64,000 nt of DNA from Larix kaempferi (taxonomy: Eukaryota; Streptophyta; Pinopsida; Pinales; Pinaceae), in contig BSBM01001138.1 of NCBI GenBank assembly GCA_027924585.1, forward strand, positions 10,774,001 to 10,838,000. The letters are read 5' to 3'. Numbering within the stretch: position 1 is the first letter of the stretch; each line of letters begins with the position of its first letter. Below, piece after piece: positions 47,707-60,190 of this stretch. The translations under genes and the position numbers were made by a program. The notes under the pieces were generated by a model. It made no database searches. It was not told where the DNA came from and saw only the letters and a program-made list of their open reading frames with translations.

Positions 47707-50700
47707 TGTTATCACATATATAGTAGCCGGGCTACCATACATTATTTTTCTCATTCCAGTACACTATTCAGCCAGCTTCCTTGCATTTGAGATGCCGAGA
47801 TGAGCATCTATATTGGATTACTATCAGATTGTGGACAGCAGTTGCATTCCCCATGCCATGACTGAGTTTCAGGACACTCAGAGAGATGACCGTTGTAGCC
47901 ATTATATCATTGGTACAGAGCAGACAGTAGTGCCCAGAGTTACAGCAGCAGTCTCAGAGGACAGATGATGGTACAGGTTGATGAGCTTGCAGGTATATGA
48001 CTCAGCAGGTATATCATGGTGTTATGGTTAAATTGCTTTTATACTTATTCTTATAGCATGTCTTAGCACTTAGTGTCATGATCTGGCGATCATATAGATA
48101 TATGGACCTGGTTGATCTATTATATATATTACACTGTCCCTACTCAGACTTAGAAGTTCACTATTCATACTCATTGGTACATACCCTCCTTAGGGAGAAT
48201 AGAGGTGATCATTACACCATACTTTGGCTTGCTAGTGTTGGCTCCATCATTTCATTGTCTTCATCCATCCATGGCCTACCTTTTAGATTATCACCCTGAC
48301 TTACTACTTGACTAGTGGCATGGAGGACTTTTCCCCACTGTAGCCTCTGTATTGGATGAGCCTCCCTGTTTATTGTGTCTCGGCTCTGAGTTGGTGACAA
48401 AACTTACCTATGGTGAGTTGGAGTTCCTAGTGAATTCCCCCTAGTCACTAAAGTTGTGTTGGCTAAACCTGAAACTTTTAGTGCTGCCATCAATACAAAA
48501 TCTGGAAAATGAAATGCTATATCTTGTATGAAAAGCCCATTCATGCAATGTGTTTCTAAACACACATGAATGAGAGGCATGCCAAATGAAAATGGCTATG
48601 AAAACAAAATGTTATATCTTGTGGAAAATAAATACCTAGGTAAACAAGCTGTCCATGACACACCTAGAAGTGCTCAGGTAAACAAGTGCCTTAAAAACAC
48701 ACCTGCAGCAGGAAGCCTAAAAGAAAAAATGTAAATCTATGCAATGTGTTTGTAAACACACATAGATCAAGGCTATGGAAACTTCAGGCCCAAAAAGCAA
48801 TGGAACTTAAATGCTATATCTAAACAATTGCTGGCCTTATTTGTATTATGGATTGTGCGCATCTGTGAAGGTGAATAAACCCTCTTTAAACAACTCATCC
48901 ATTTGTGAGACACCACCATTCCCTGTGTTATTGCTCATTCAGTACATACTATGGTGTATTCCCTTTCCCTTGCCAAAGTGTCACAAAGTCAAGACAGCTA
49001 AGTCATCCCTTAGCCTAGCCAGTTAATTCAGCCTTCACCCTTCACTAGCAAATTGATCACAACTATGAAGTGAGTATGGTCCTGAAAGTCTAGTCTGAGT
49101 AATAATAATAATTAACGACACTATATATTTGGATGTAGATCGCCAGTTATGATCATTATGTGTTATAATTGTTATTTGAATAAGTTGTAAAGCATGTATT
49201 AACCTTGATACTTTTCAGCAGCCTTGGATGATGGACTGAGTTATATTTACCATGGAGGACCATGAGACATGAGATGTTAGACCTTATGATGATATGGATA
49301 GATGATATATGGTCTATGTACACATACAGGATGATTCTATGCAGCAGCTACAGGGTTATGATGATGATTCTGGGTTTACAGCAGTGTTTGTATATGTACA
49401 ACGCATTATTATTGGCCTTGTTCCGGTATATTGGATATTTATTTTGATCATGCAGAGACTCATATGGTGTATGAGTACACATCTTGGATAGATTTGGACC
49501 TTCTGAGTCCAATGGGACAGTTTGTTTTCAGTTCCGGGCACTTACAGTGATGATTGAGCCTCAGTAGGCTGTCCTAGTGCAGTTTTGGTCTGTTGGAGGC
49601 CCTGTCGGAGCAGAGATGACTTTTATCCGGTTGACCTAGGGCGCTGATGATGGAGGGGGTGGTCCAGCCACTTGTTTTTATCATATTACCCCCCTTCCGG
49701 ACACATTGGTGCCCTCACCTTGACAGCGCCAGCACTCCAGGAGGCTGTTTGGGGCAGTTTCACGCTTCCCGAGGCATTTCAGGATTGGTAGAAATGGCTA
49801 TTGAGGAAATCGATTTGGGCTACTGAGGCAAGGTTATGGCATGGGATGATCAGTGATGATAGATCGGGACCTTCCACACCTTCTCCAGCAGTTTCAGCTT
49901 CATCGGGGCCCGCATCCATCACTTATGGCACTTTCTGTGGATTTTTGAGGTCTTTTGAGGACCACGACTTCACTATAGAGGCACGATTTGGTACATTCAT
50001 GATTATTTATTGGTTATTGTGCTATGGGGATTGACCAAGGAGGGATAAAATTACCCCTTGGACCCACCATAAGCCTCCTATGATATTTTATCATCATGAT
50101 TTGGTGGGATTCCCCTCTTCTAGGGCGATTTTGTCCACTTACATTATATTTTATGTGTGATCCATGTATTATATTGTTGAGCTCATCTCAACCATTGATG
50201 AGACATTTGTATCTTTTAATCTTAGCCACTCATTCAAAAAGTGGTTAGGGTTTTGGTGCCTCTCCTTCCTATTTAAAGGAGAGAGCCTCTCATTGTAAGG
50301 GGTCTTTGGCTCTTGGATTATTGGTATAGAAAAATATTCTTGTGGAAATTCTTGTGGTCTCCTTTGCATCTGGTGTTCTTAGATGGTGATTGGAAAGTCT
50401 ATTGCAACCTAGCATTTGGAAATTGTGGCAAGATCTATCTTTTTTGGAAATCATTGTTTGTCTACAGGAGGGCAACTTCAACAAGGGCGATTTTGCAAGG
50501 CTTCTTCAAATCGACTTTCTTGGCATTCGCTTGTATCAGGGGGTTATCATTAGTATCATTGTGATCTATGCTATCTTTCTGTTACTTCTTTTGTGGCATT
50601 AGTCTTATCTCTTGATGCATCAAATCTGATATTGTTGACGTTTGTTGTGCAGGAGAGAGGGCGCATTGGCTTCTTGGACCAAATCGACTTGCATAGAAAC

Positions 50701-52222
50701 TACCTCAAAGCTTCTCAAATTGATCGGGTTTGCATAGATCATCATCATCAAGGCATCTACAAGGTTACCCAGGTAAGATCCACAGGTTTGTTTCTCTTTC
50801 CTCTATCCAATCCATTGACATAATTCATAAATTGTTAAAACCCTAATATCTTAAAACCCCCATTTTACATTTTCTCAGATCTACTTAGATCTAGTGGGTT
50901 TTTGGGCATAATACTGAAAACCCACCTCTATAGCATCCAAGGCATCCCGGATCTATAGTTTGGTGAGGATTGGCTTCCATTTGATCCCCTTCCCAGGCCA
51001 ACTTAGCCTCTCCCAAGCAAGGCGCACTTCACTAGTTGGGCAAGTTGACCTAGATCTAGGTGGTGGGTGTTTGAGATTCCACTTGATTTGACATCTACAC
51101 ATCAAATAACATACACCCAGGTTGTCACTTTTCTGAAATTTACCTTGTGGGTCCCATTCCACATTTCAAGGAATTTAAACCCCATTTTGGACCACTTGGA
51201 ACACTTAAACTCAGATCTACTAAGATCTAACCGGTGGATTGCCACGAAATTATAGATCCATACTCCTACCTGACTGATCTACTAGGATCTAAAGTTTGGA
51301 TGCCATCCGACATGATTTGACCCACCTAAACTCCAATTGAAGCCTCCTTGGGTAAAGTCGCACCACCTTGGAGAAGTGAGTTGACTCACTTCTAGGAACT
51401 GGGTACTTGAGATTATTGCAGATCCGAAACCGGAATAATTCAAAACCTAGGTCTAGACTATCACTTTGTCAAATCTTGCCTTGGGGACAGCATTCCTTGT
51501 TTTAAGGGATTGTGGTCCACTTGGGTCAAACCTAGATCTAGACATATTCAACCATCAAGACCTATATTGCCCACTTATCTCATGTTGTAGGAGTCCTAAA
51601 CCATAAGTCAACCCTACTTTGACTCCACTTCCCAATTCCCAAGGCACTGGTTCCTCTACAAGGAAATTCAACTTTCCTAGATTGTTGGATTGACTTGTGG
51701 TTTGATCTATGCATGGCAGACTATACCTTTGAAGACATCATGAACCATGGTCAAACTTGTCTCATGTACTAGTTAGCCCCAATACAAACCTTAACCATCC
51801 TGCATTGGACACGGTTCCCAAGGCAGTGGATCTTTTGACATTGACCTAGTACACTCAACCTAGATCTCATTTCAAACATTATAAGTCACTCTCACATCAA
51901 CATTTGAACCAAAGCTATACCTATTGAACCCCTCACTTGGCTTGTGACTTCATCTTTAGGTCTAGGATAAACCATACACCTAACTTCACTTAGAAATATC
52001 CTGATTTGGTGTCTTGGTTTTGATCTCTCCTGTCGGGAGTAGATCGGGTCTCCCCCTTTGTTGTCTGGGCTAGATAACATAAAGCGAAGGTTGCCTCGAC
52101 TGGCGTGACAACCATATATTGGAGGTCGAGGTGATCGTGGTTGCACCTTTTGAGTTGCCCTTCCCTATTGCCATCCATGACTGGATCCATCCATAGGGGT
52201 AACTACAGTTTAGGTGATAACA
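47707..52222 (+). repeat. Giant solo LTR, subfamily 2, plus strand, TSD GAACC
   Basis: 4516 bp from TGTTATCACATATATAGTAG to TTTAGGTGATAACA, flanked by GAACC (47702-47706 and 52223-52227). There is no interior. It matches the reverse complement of 28949-33440 over its whole length. It shares short blocks with the 4437-bp LTRs, such as GGCGCTGATGATGGAGGGGG, AGGAAATCGATTTGGG and the TATTTAAAG promoter region near 50270, so both belong to one superfamily. It is inserted in a copia gene between integrase and RT. Confidence 0.94.
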
Positions 52223-52315
52223 GAACCTTCCAGCTATGAGGAAGTAGTAGAGAAGAAGGAATGGAAGGATGCCATGATTGAAGAGTACCAGTCAATTAAG
52301 AAGATGCCAATATGG
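52223..52315 (+). pseudogene. Ty1/copia start of RT, third fragment
   Basis: EPSSYEEVVEKKEWKDAMIEEY followed by QSIKK is the conserved segment at the beginning of copia RT. It continues directly from IIDKEP at 47706 once one GAACC copy is removed. It is cut off near 52315 by LTR-like sequence. Confidence 0.85.
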
Positions 52316-53886
52316 TGATCAAAAACACATAATATCTCAAAAATACGAGGCCCCTGGTGAGGTGGGCCCACCACATCCAAAAGACTCAAACTGCTATGCA
52401 CAACCTATAGACTTGACCACCTAGTTGACTTTGGGTGATTTGGAATACAAGGTGAAAGATGAAGGATGACAAGGACAAAGATCATGCGACCCTTTGGATA
52501 ACTCGGGAAAGCGGGGGTCCACTGAGATAAGCATGCCATGACAAAACACGAGGAAGGGCGGTGCCTCACAAATGGGTATAGTGCAGGGAAACCGTCATTG
52601 GTCATCTAACAAGTACCTCACAACTCACATCCGTGCCTTAATAAGACTCCGTGAGGATCTTTTCTAGAGCCACCAAACTGGGGGTTCGGCAAATTGTAAC
52701 TTGAGACTCTAGGGGACAATCTTGAGCTTGTCCCTTGCTCCCTCTCACCTCCTTGCCCCGCAGGACTAGATGAGGAAATAACCACTACAAAGATGATATG
52801 TACGGCTGACCTGTGTCCATGTGTGTTTACAAACACACTGCATGGATTTTACATTTACATTTCATACTTAGCCATTTTTGGCTAGATTTTACATTTACAA
52901 TAGCCTTTTTGGCTTGCTTTACATTTCTTCATTTTACATCAAAGCCCTTTTGGGATACATACATATCTCAATAGATATAATCAAGGTGCTCATACTGCAG
53001 AGTAATGGGGGGTGAGCATAAATGCTTCGATGACCAATGGGGAACACCCGGTGAGGCTACACACTCCTATACTGCATTGCAACATCGGGGGCAACCGACA
53101 GGAGCAAATCCCAGGTTTGAGAGTGCATCTCACACACTAAAGAGCCGAGGCACAAAAGACAGGGAGTCATGGCATACTCAGAGATCAGTGGGGAAGGGGA
53201 TCCTCAAGGTCACAAATCAGAATCCAAGTCGAGAAAGATCAATCATGAATGGGTCGGATGGGTGGAGAGAGTGAAGGTGGAACCAAAGTCAGCTGCCTAG
53301 GGGGACTAAGTGACCAAGTCTATACCAATAGTGGGAATGTGATCCGGTGTGCATAGACATGAGCCTACAGAAGGGGGTGGACTAACATCACCAAGGGCCC
53401 AACAATACATCATAATGACAACTAGATCACCATATCAAACATCACATGCAGAGTTAGTGTACTATCATGTATAAACAAGTCTAATCAACAACATAAGCAA
53501 TAAAACATCAAATGCTATACCTGCTGCACCATATACCTGCTGCTGAAGCTAACTCTGAAGCTGGATCTCAGTTGAATCCGGGCAATAAGTGGCCAACCAA
53601 CAATACTCTGTACTCTCAATCAAAAATATGGCTAGGAAACTGTCTCAATGGGATTGTGCAAAGCTTGGCAAAGAAGGGTGCCTCTGTAGACAATAATGTG
53701 TACATGTTTGGACTCATGAATAAACCATCTGTCCCCATTGATATCTCTGCTCGGGGCAATCTGAACAAAAATGTATGCCTCCTCTGAAGGCATCTAATCT
53801 TTGATCTGGAAAAAAAAAAGTGTAGTATCGTCCCTGACCACACAATCTGCAGCATGGTAGCTCCAACTAACATGGATGTGATAACA
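52316..53886 (-). repeat. Truncated giant LTR of a third subfamily, minus strand
   Basis: On the minus strand it starts TGTTATCACATCCATGTTAG, like the other giant LTRs, at 53886. It shares phrases with subfamily 2, such as TGTGTTTACAAACACAC near 52825 and AGAGCCGAG near 53140. Only about 1.57 kb is present before copia sequence. The left end TGATCA could be an alternative terminus, but no target duplication fits. No gene was seen. Confidence 0.6.
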
Positions 53887-55389
53887 GGTATTTGCTGCAG
53901 TATTGGCATAGTTTTGAGGATTGATAAGGGCATGCATAAGGGGTAACTAGAAGCCAAATTTGGGACTGTTGTACTTTAATAGATAGTTTTGATCTTGTTG
54001 AAAAATGACAGCATTGGTTAAGGACTGAATTGAAGTCAAGGACAGATTAGGACCTGTGAATGAGGCAGAGTATTGTGAGAAGGATTTTGAACAGTTTACT
54101 TAAAGAAGATTTGAAGTAGGCCACATAGAAAAAAATGGAAGAAGTACTACCTTGAATCAGAGCTCTAGAAGCCTGAAGAGGGTTGAAGCCCTTTCCAGTT
54201 GGAGCTGGATAAAGAAGGGAGTTGTATCTCCCTATTAGTTGAAGCTAACATAACCTAGGAGGTTGGTGCCTCCTCCAGTTGGAGATGGAAAAGTCGAAGG
54301 TGTTGAAGCACCTCTTGAGCTATTACTCATAAAAACTAATGTAAACTGATATCTATATGAAAATCTTTGATGTCCATGTATATGTTAGGTTGTACTCATT
54401 ATAGAAAGTGTTTAAGTTCAAATTTGGGAAAGTACTGGACACTGATTCACCCGCCCCCTCTTAGTGTCCCTGGGGTGTTCTACAACCTCTTGATAGGTGG
54501 TGCCTCTCTCTTGGATTTAATCCCAATCTAATTCCGCAAATCTCTCTTACAACTCGACTTCACTCCATCACTTGGCCAATTTGCCCTCTTCTCCTATAAA
54601 AGAAAGCAAATTCTCCCTCATTTGGGACGGAAGGTTGAACCTCTGCTTAAATTGTTGGTCATCATTGTTGAATGTTGTTGATGGAATAAATGCTTTGGAG
54701 GTCAAATTTGGTGTAGCTCGTGTATATGTGTGGATGGATATTGCCGTGTTTATGAGGTGATCTATTATCTGTTTAATTCTTGTACATGCTTTGGTTAAAT
54801 TGTTGGCCTGTGAAGGGGAGCTATCTCCTAGTAGGGTAAGAGAAGTAAACTAGTTCTTTATTATCTTTTTGCTTGCCTTCTTTAGATCTCTTAGAAGTGC
54901 ATGTTCATTTGGATAAATTTCATGCTTTTCAAGTTTCTACTGTATGCAACACCATGCCTTTTAAACCTCTTTTGTGCAAGGATCTATAAGGATTGTAGGT
55001 GGCCTAGCTTGGAGAAGAGGTTGAGCGAGTAAACATCCTCCTCATCTTCAAGAACTTTCGAAGGATCATAGTCCCTTTGAGTTCCACTACAAGACTCCAT
55101 TTGCCCATATTCCGTCATCAAGTTGGTTTCCTCCTCTCATCTTTTAAATTTAAAAATTTCTTGGTTACCCTCTTGTTTACTTGATTCAAATTAGTTCACA
55201 AATTCAGATCTAAAGCTATTTATCTTGTATGCAATTTTAAATTTAGATCTAAGTTCTTAAAGGTTTAATCTTGCTAAAGTAGATCTAATTGTTAAATTTA
55301 GCTTTTATTTGTGTTAAAAGGTTAAAATTTTCAAGTATAAAGGCTATAAATTTTTATGCTTCTAACGTTTGATTTGGCAGATTTAGTGC
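53887..55389. other. No gene; probable LTR-type debris
   Basis: A phrase at 54435-54470 (GACACTGATTCACCCGCCCC, then CTCTTAGTGTCC) resembles sequence near the ends of some plant copia elements, but no LTR pair was found. A CCTATAAAAG box lies near 54594. Small open frames lack similarity. Confidence 0.35.
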
Positions 55390-55760
55390 CGCTTTAGTGG
55401 CTATTTTTTTTCCTTTTGACGAACAGGTAGAGAGAAGTGCTGCCGAAAATTCAAAGATCTGGGCCATCCAGTCCCCCTCCCTCTCTTCTACCCTTCTCAA
55501 ATTGCTAAGTTCTTCCATTTGTAAGTTTGTTGGTCCTAACCTATAAAGGACCACAAACATTCTAAAAATTGTAAAATTATAATAAAAGCAAGTGGGCTAC
55601 CTAGTGCCCATAGCCCATCCTCCCTAGGTGGTTCTGCGTCATTTTTCGTGGCGTGAATTTCTCTAACTCTTTCACTTTAGTTATATTAACTAAGCTAAAA
55701 TTTAACGTTTGTGAGTTCCAATTCAATGTTGGACCACAAACTCACTTAGGATTTTTATTT
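55390..55760 (+). repeat. Family E LTR-like fragment, plus strand
   Basis: GACGAACAGGTAGAGAGAAG, then TGCTGCCGAAA, AGCAAGTGGGCTA and AGCCCATCC...CCTAGGTGG match the reverse complement of about 61880-62110 in order. A direct repeat GCACTCACTGCACTAG follows at about 55789 and 55844. No gene is present. Confidence 0.65.
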
Positions 55761-56079
55761 TCTTAGTTTAGAGCAAGTGCACTCACTGCACTAGTTTAGT
55801 CGTTTTCTTTTGTCATTTTAATTTTTAGTTAGATTAATCACTTTAGCACTCACTGCACTAGATTAACCTAGTTACTTTTCTTAATTCAATTTAGTCAGCT
55901 GCATTTGTCATTTATTTTTTTCTTAAAGTAATTGAATCTCGGCTTCTATCCCCCAATATGCTCTTGTGACCATTGCAGGCTTGCCTGATTTGTGGTCAAC
56001 AATCAGAAAAGGGATATTAGTGGCTAGTATAAATAGGGAAATCCATTCGAAGTTTATTCTTCAAAAGTGAGAGGTTGCA

Positions 56080-56230
56080 TAGAACATACTACGGAATCAG
56101 AGGGGTGCCCAAAGCAAACTATACGTCTCCCCCTGTTGGATACCTGGTACTATTTGTCTGCGCTCATTTTAAGAGGATAAATTCTCAGTGGGCCAAACCA
56201 GGAATCAAACCCACTTTTAGCAACTCACCC
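56080..56230 (-). mobile_element. Possible tRNA-derived SINE fragment
   Basis: On the minus strand GTGGGTTTGATTCCTGG (near 56198-56214) resembles a degraded RNA polymerase III B box (GGTTCGATTCC) followed by unrelated sequence. No convincing A box, poly(A) tail or target duplication was found. It could equally be a chance match or a tRNA pseudogene fragment. Confidence 0.25.
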
Positions 56231-56439
56231 ATAATAAATAAAACAAACCAAGAGCACATTCAAAACATTTATCTTTCAACATTTCTCTTTATCTTTCGGC
56301 ATTGGTCATTTGTTGATTCAACAAGTTTATTTCAAGTATTGTGATATGCTGCTAGTTTAATTCTGCTTTCATATTGCTCTTGTTTTAATCATAAACTCCT
56401 AGATTTATTTTTGTAACCTAGCTTATCCAGCCTTAGTTG

Positions 56440-56600
56440 TTTTTTTAGGGACCACTCCCATTGGCTTCGCTAGGAGTTGGCCTAGACAGAGGAGTCAAGT
56501 GTTAAGTGGCAGTACTTGACTCGTGACTTGCCCCCAAGGATGCACCCAGTGGCTTGAATATTTCTGCCATTAGGTGTCAACAATGTCTACAATTTGTCTC
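56440..56600 (+). repeat. Family E cassette end, plus strand
   Basis: GGGACCACTCCCATTGGCTT, then CGCTAGGAGTTGGCCTAGAC, GACTTGCCCCCAAGG and a degraded CTTGAATATTTCTGCC phrase correspond to the right end of cassettes A and B. An inverted copy lies at about 60800-60945. Confidence 0.7.
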
Positions 56601-57212
56601 CCTAACTTAGGAGCTACAAATAATGACACAATACTACTTGTCACCTACCGAGTCTCACGAGATGCTATAGTAGTGTGATAACATTTGTCACTTTGCCTCA
56701 AACATTAAGTGGACTTCTAATGTATGCCTAAAACTAAATGGTAATAAGTTATTAGGCTTAACACATGTCTCACAAGCCATGTTGGTTCAAGTGCATGTTA
56801 GTAGGATACTCTATCCTTTCTATCCTTTGTATGTTTTGAGTTGACAATTACCAATAATGTTAAGTTCTTTTTTCCATTTGACTCTATTCGAGTCATTTAT
56901 TTACTTCTCATGCTCTTATAGGTTATTGCTTTCTTTGTTTTGTTATGTCCCTGACATATATGATTCGGGAGGTTGGATTAGTTTGCAGGTTTTAGAAAAA
57001 TTTCATTGCTTTCTAAAGTTGGAACTATGGTTTAAAATTCTTTTATTTTTTTTTTTTTAAATTGGTATTTATCTCGTTTTTAATTGGTCCCGTGCAGGTC
57101 GGCTTGGGGTCGTGTGCCCCAAGGGCCGGCGGCTAGCCCCCGTCAGCGGACGTACGCAGGGTCAGTTGATTGACTGGTTTGATTGACAAGTTTTAATGGG
57201 TTGACGTGATCG
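56601..57212. other. Intergenic upstream of the laccase relic
   Basis: AT-rich with a T run at 57043-57058. Near 57090-57150 a GC-rich block (GGCTTGGGGTCGTGTGCCCC, then AAGGGCCGGCGG) stands out from its surroundings. No gene or promoter was recognised. Confidence 0.4.
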
Positions 57213-57275
57213 TGGATGGAGTTGCGTCCTTGTGATACTACGGAACAACTGTACAGGCCCGGACGGAATGATGTT
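57213..57275 (+). pseudogene. Displaced laccase exon fragment
   Basis: GTTGCGTCCTTGTGATACT here is identical to 58611-58629 in the main laccase exon. The continuation (GAACAACTGTACAGGCCCGG) fits the laccase sequence for NNCTGPDG better than the equivalent part of the relic does. It lies upstream of exon 1, out of order, so it comes from a second, rearranged laccase copy. Confidence 0.7.
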
Positions 57276-57338
57276 TTAGGTCCTGGACATATCGCATACC
57301 CATAACGTTTGATGTTTACCCATAATGTTTGCTGATCA

Positions 57339-59113
57339 ATGCCTGTACATCTTGAAAGGACGACATTTACCAGAGTCTGCGAGCAGAATACAGTAATCAC
57401 CGTTAATGGACAGCTACCAGGTCCAACGGTTCATGTACATGATGGGGACACTGTTATTTTTAAAGTTTATAACAAAGCCAGATACAATGCCACTATTCAC
57501 TGGTATGTATCTGCAACCCTATTAATCATATTTCAGAAAATGAGTACAGCTACTATTCTTATAGTAATTTTAATTATAAGATTCATTTACATATGTCAGG
57601 CATGGAGTAGAGCAGTTACTTACAGGATGGGCCGATGGACCTGCATATGTTACACAGTTCCCTATTGCACCAGGTGGACGTTTTACACAGAGATTCAAGA
57701 TTAGTGGACAAGAAGCAACCGTGTGGTGGCATGCTCGTTACTCATGGCTTAGAGCTTCAGTGCATGGAGCTTTCATAATCTATCCTAAGAAAGGAAAATC
57801 ATATCCATTTCCTAAACCTAGTGCCCTGATGATCTACTATAAGATTCAAATGCAAATGCTTGTATGCTTAATGTGTTTTAATGGTTAAATTCATTGAAAG
57901 TGATTATGTTGTCATTGAACAGGAGAAGGGTGGAAGAGTAACCCCATCGCCGTTATAGATGAAGCAGTTATATCAGGCGGTGCGCCCAATTTATCAAATT
58001 CCTTCACCATAAATGGACAGCCAGGAGATCTGTTACCCTGCTCTGACTCAGGTATTAAGTTTCTACTTTCATACTGGCTTCAGTTTGCTTATATAAATTG
58101 TTGTGTTGAAAAATGATGTAGAAACTAATCGAAATCTTGTTGATGCAGACACATTTCGATTCGTTGTAAAATAAGGAGAAACGTATCTTTTGCGGATCGT
58201 GAATGCTGCACGCGGGCATTTTTTCAAGATAGCAGGCCACAAATTTACAGTTTTAGATGTGGATGATTGCTACACCAAGCCATACAAGACAGATGTAGTC
58301 GTCATCTCTGTCGGTCAGACTACAGATGTTCTTGTCACGGCCAACCAACCTGTGGGCAAATACTATATGGCTGCCAAAGCATATAATAATATGCCAATAG
58401 GTGATTTCGATAACACCACAACCACTGCTATTTAGAGTATATTGGAGCTGGAAATTCTTCGCATCCAAGGTTACCTAACCTTCTAGCCTTCAACGACACT
58501 GCGACTGTCGCTAGATTTAGCACAGCACTGCGAAGCCTGGCTTCTCGAGAGAACCCAGTCGATGTTCCACAAAAGATAGATGAAAGCCTCATCTACATAG
58601 TTGGACTGGGGTTGCGTCCTTGTGATACTGCGAACAATTGTACATGTCAACAACATATATCATATATATCCTTTGTAACGCCCACGATCTTGCTGCTTCA
58701 AGCTTATTATTTATCCATTAATGGTGTCTTTAGTGCCAATTTTCCATCAAAACCTGCCATTGGATTCAACTACACCGGGACAAATATAACCGAAAGTCTT
58801 TGGGTTCCTGATCCCACAACAAAAGTGAAGTGAAAGTCTTTGGGTTCCTGATCCCGCAACAAAAGTGAAGTGAAAGTGCTTGAATACAACTCTACACTGC
58901 AGCTAGTTTTGCAGGCAACAAACATCTTCGTGGCAGAGAACCATCCAATGCATCTTCATGGCTACAACTTTTACGTGGTGGGACAAGGCTCGGGGAACTA
59001 TAACCTAGTAACAGATCCGCGTAAATTTAATTTGGTTGATCCCCCACAGCGCAACACAGTAATCGCTCCAATGAGTGGGTGGGTCGCCATAAGATTCAGA
59101 GCTGACAATCCAG
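57339..59113 (+). pseudogene. Laccase (multicopper oxidase) pseudogene
   Basis: Laccases are secreted copper enzymes that oxidise phenolics such as monolignols in cell walls. Exon 1 (57339-57502) reads RVCEQNTVITVNGQLPGPTV and ends in HW. The GT..AG intron leads to exon 2 (57600-about 57840): [16 protein letters not shown] and [16 protein letters not shown]. Exon 3 is 57923-58051 and exon 4 58150-59113, with [16 protein letters not shown]. Damage: no signal-peptide exon; the copper ligand in WWHAH is Arg; stop TAA at 58172 where Gln is usual; one-base loss near 58432; a 40-bp duplication with stop at 58791-58870; and the last exon with HCHxxxH is missing after the donor at 59114. The family is certain; it cannot be functional. 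Confidence 0.93.
58791..58870 (+). repeat. 40-bp tandem duplication in the laccase relic
   Basis: GAAAGTCTTTGGGTTCCTGA is repeated at a 40-bp offset, together with the following ACAAAAGTGAAGTG. The unit is not a multiple of three, so it shifts the frame and brings in a TGA. Confidence 0.95.
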
Positions 59114-60084
59114 GTATATATTTCTGCTTTTCATTTGAATTCCATCCTAATTATTTATGCTTTTCATTTTAATTCCATCCTAATTAATACAGTATATAGC
59201 ATTTATCAACAACGTGATCAGTACTTCCAGCCCATTTATCTTCTTCCATTTCTCACTTTTTTGCATGGACCGTCCAAATTGGGCCTGATCCTTCCACCAA
59301 AGCTTGCTTCGAAATAGAAATAAAAAGAGAGCTGTTGAATTGGCTAATAAGCACGTGAGTTCTATATTTGAAAAATTAGTAGAACTTGTAAAGGCTTCAA
59401 CAAACTGTCCGAATGCAAGACCACACAGCCACACCAACCAACAAAGTAATATTTGCATGATATATCAGATTTCCCTTAGCACATCCATTGTCAAGTAAAA
59501 TCCAAATCCAGGGGAAATGTAGGTTTTCGCAAATTACTCAAACTTCTTATTGTGCGTGCAAATTTCTAATACAGACTATCAATAAATAGTCGAGAGGGTA
59601 AGAGAATCCAACCTTTAAGGTTGTTGGCTTGACTAAGAAGTTGCCAAAGTCTTATCCGTGAGTTGAGTTTTGTAGGATTACACGCCTAACAGGTATTGAA
59701 CTACAAGTGGTCGAGTTCTTCCAATGACGGAATGTTCAGCAGTGTAATCTTCTCCATTGCACGGAAGTTAAAATGAGCAGTGAATGAGTCTTTACATTAC
59801 GCGGTATTTTTATATTTAAGTTTTTTTACATCTCATGTAATAAAAAAAATATGGATTTGGCTTGGCAGCACTAATTGTTATTATGGTCACTTATATTCAA
59901 TTTATTTCTATAAGTCTCGACCATAAATTGAAATATGAGATTGTATAACATCTCATTCCATTTTATATAATAAAGAATATGTAACCTCCTCCTTTATAAA
60001 ACAAGGAATCTCTTTGCTCTAGTAAATAAAAAAGAATGAAATACTTTGATTTTTTTATTATCTTCTATACCTTCTATTCAAAGA
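59114..60084. other. No gene recognised downstream of the laccase relic
   Basis: Starts with the orphan intron donor GTATAT. A small duplication (CATTTGAATTCCATCCTAAT / CATTTTAATTCCATCCTAAT) lies at 59137-59185. The rest is AT-rich with no coding signal; the missing last laccase exon was searched for by its HCH motif and not found. Confidence 0.5.
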
Positions 60085-60190
60085 CTCATATTTGTTTTTT
60101 CAAATGGGTAGCACGTTGGCGTGCAAGTCTTTAAGAAGGCCCTATTCAAAGACTCATTGCACCGAGTGTAAACGAGGTGCTTACAACCCA

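Noticed and set aside
52316-53886. Complete short LTR element bounded by TG and CA
   Set aside because: The 5-bp flanks (TATGG and GGTAT) do not match as a target duplication, so it is called a truncated LTR.
54430-54475. Copia terminus suggested by GATTCACCCGCCCCCTC
   Set aside because: No LTR pair, primer site or coding domain nearby supports a copia element here.
56198-56214. Possible tRNA gene on the minus strand
   Set aside because: Only a B-box-like motif is present; no cloverleaf could be drawn, so at most a SINE fragment is reported.
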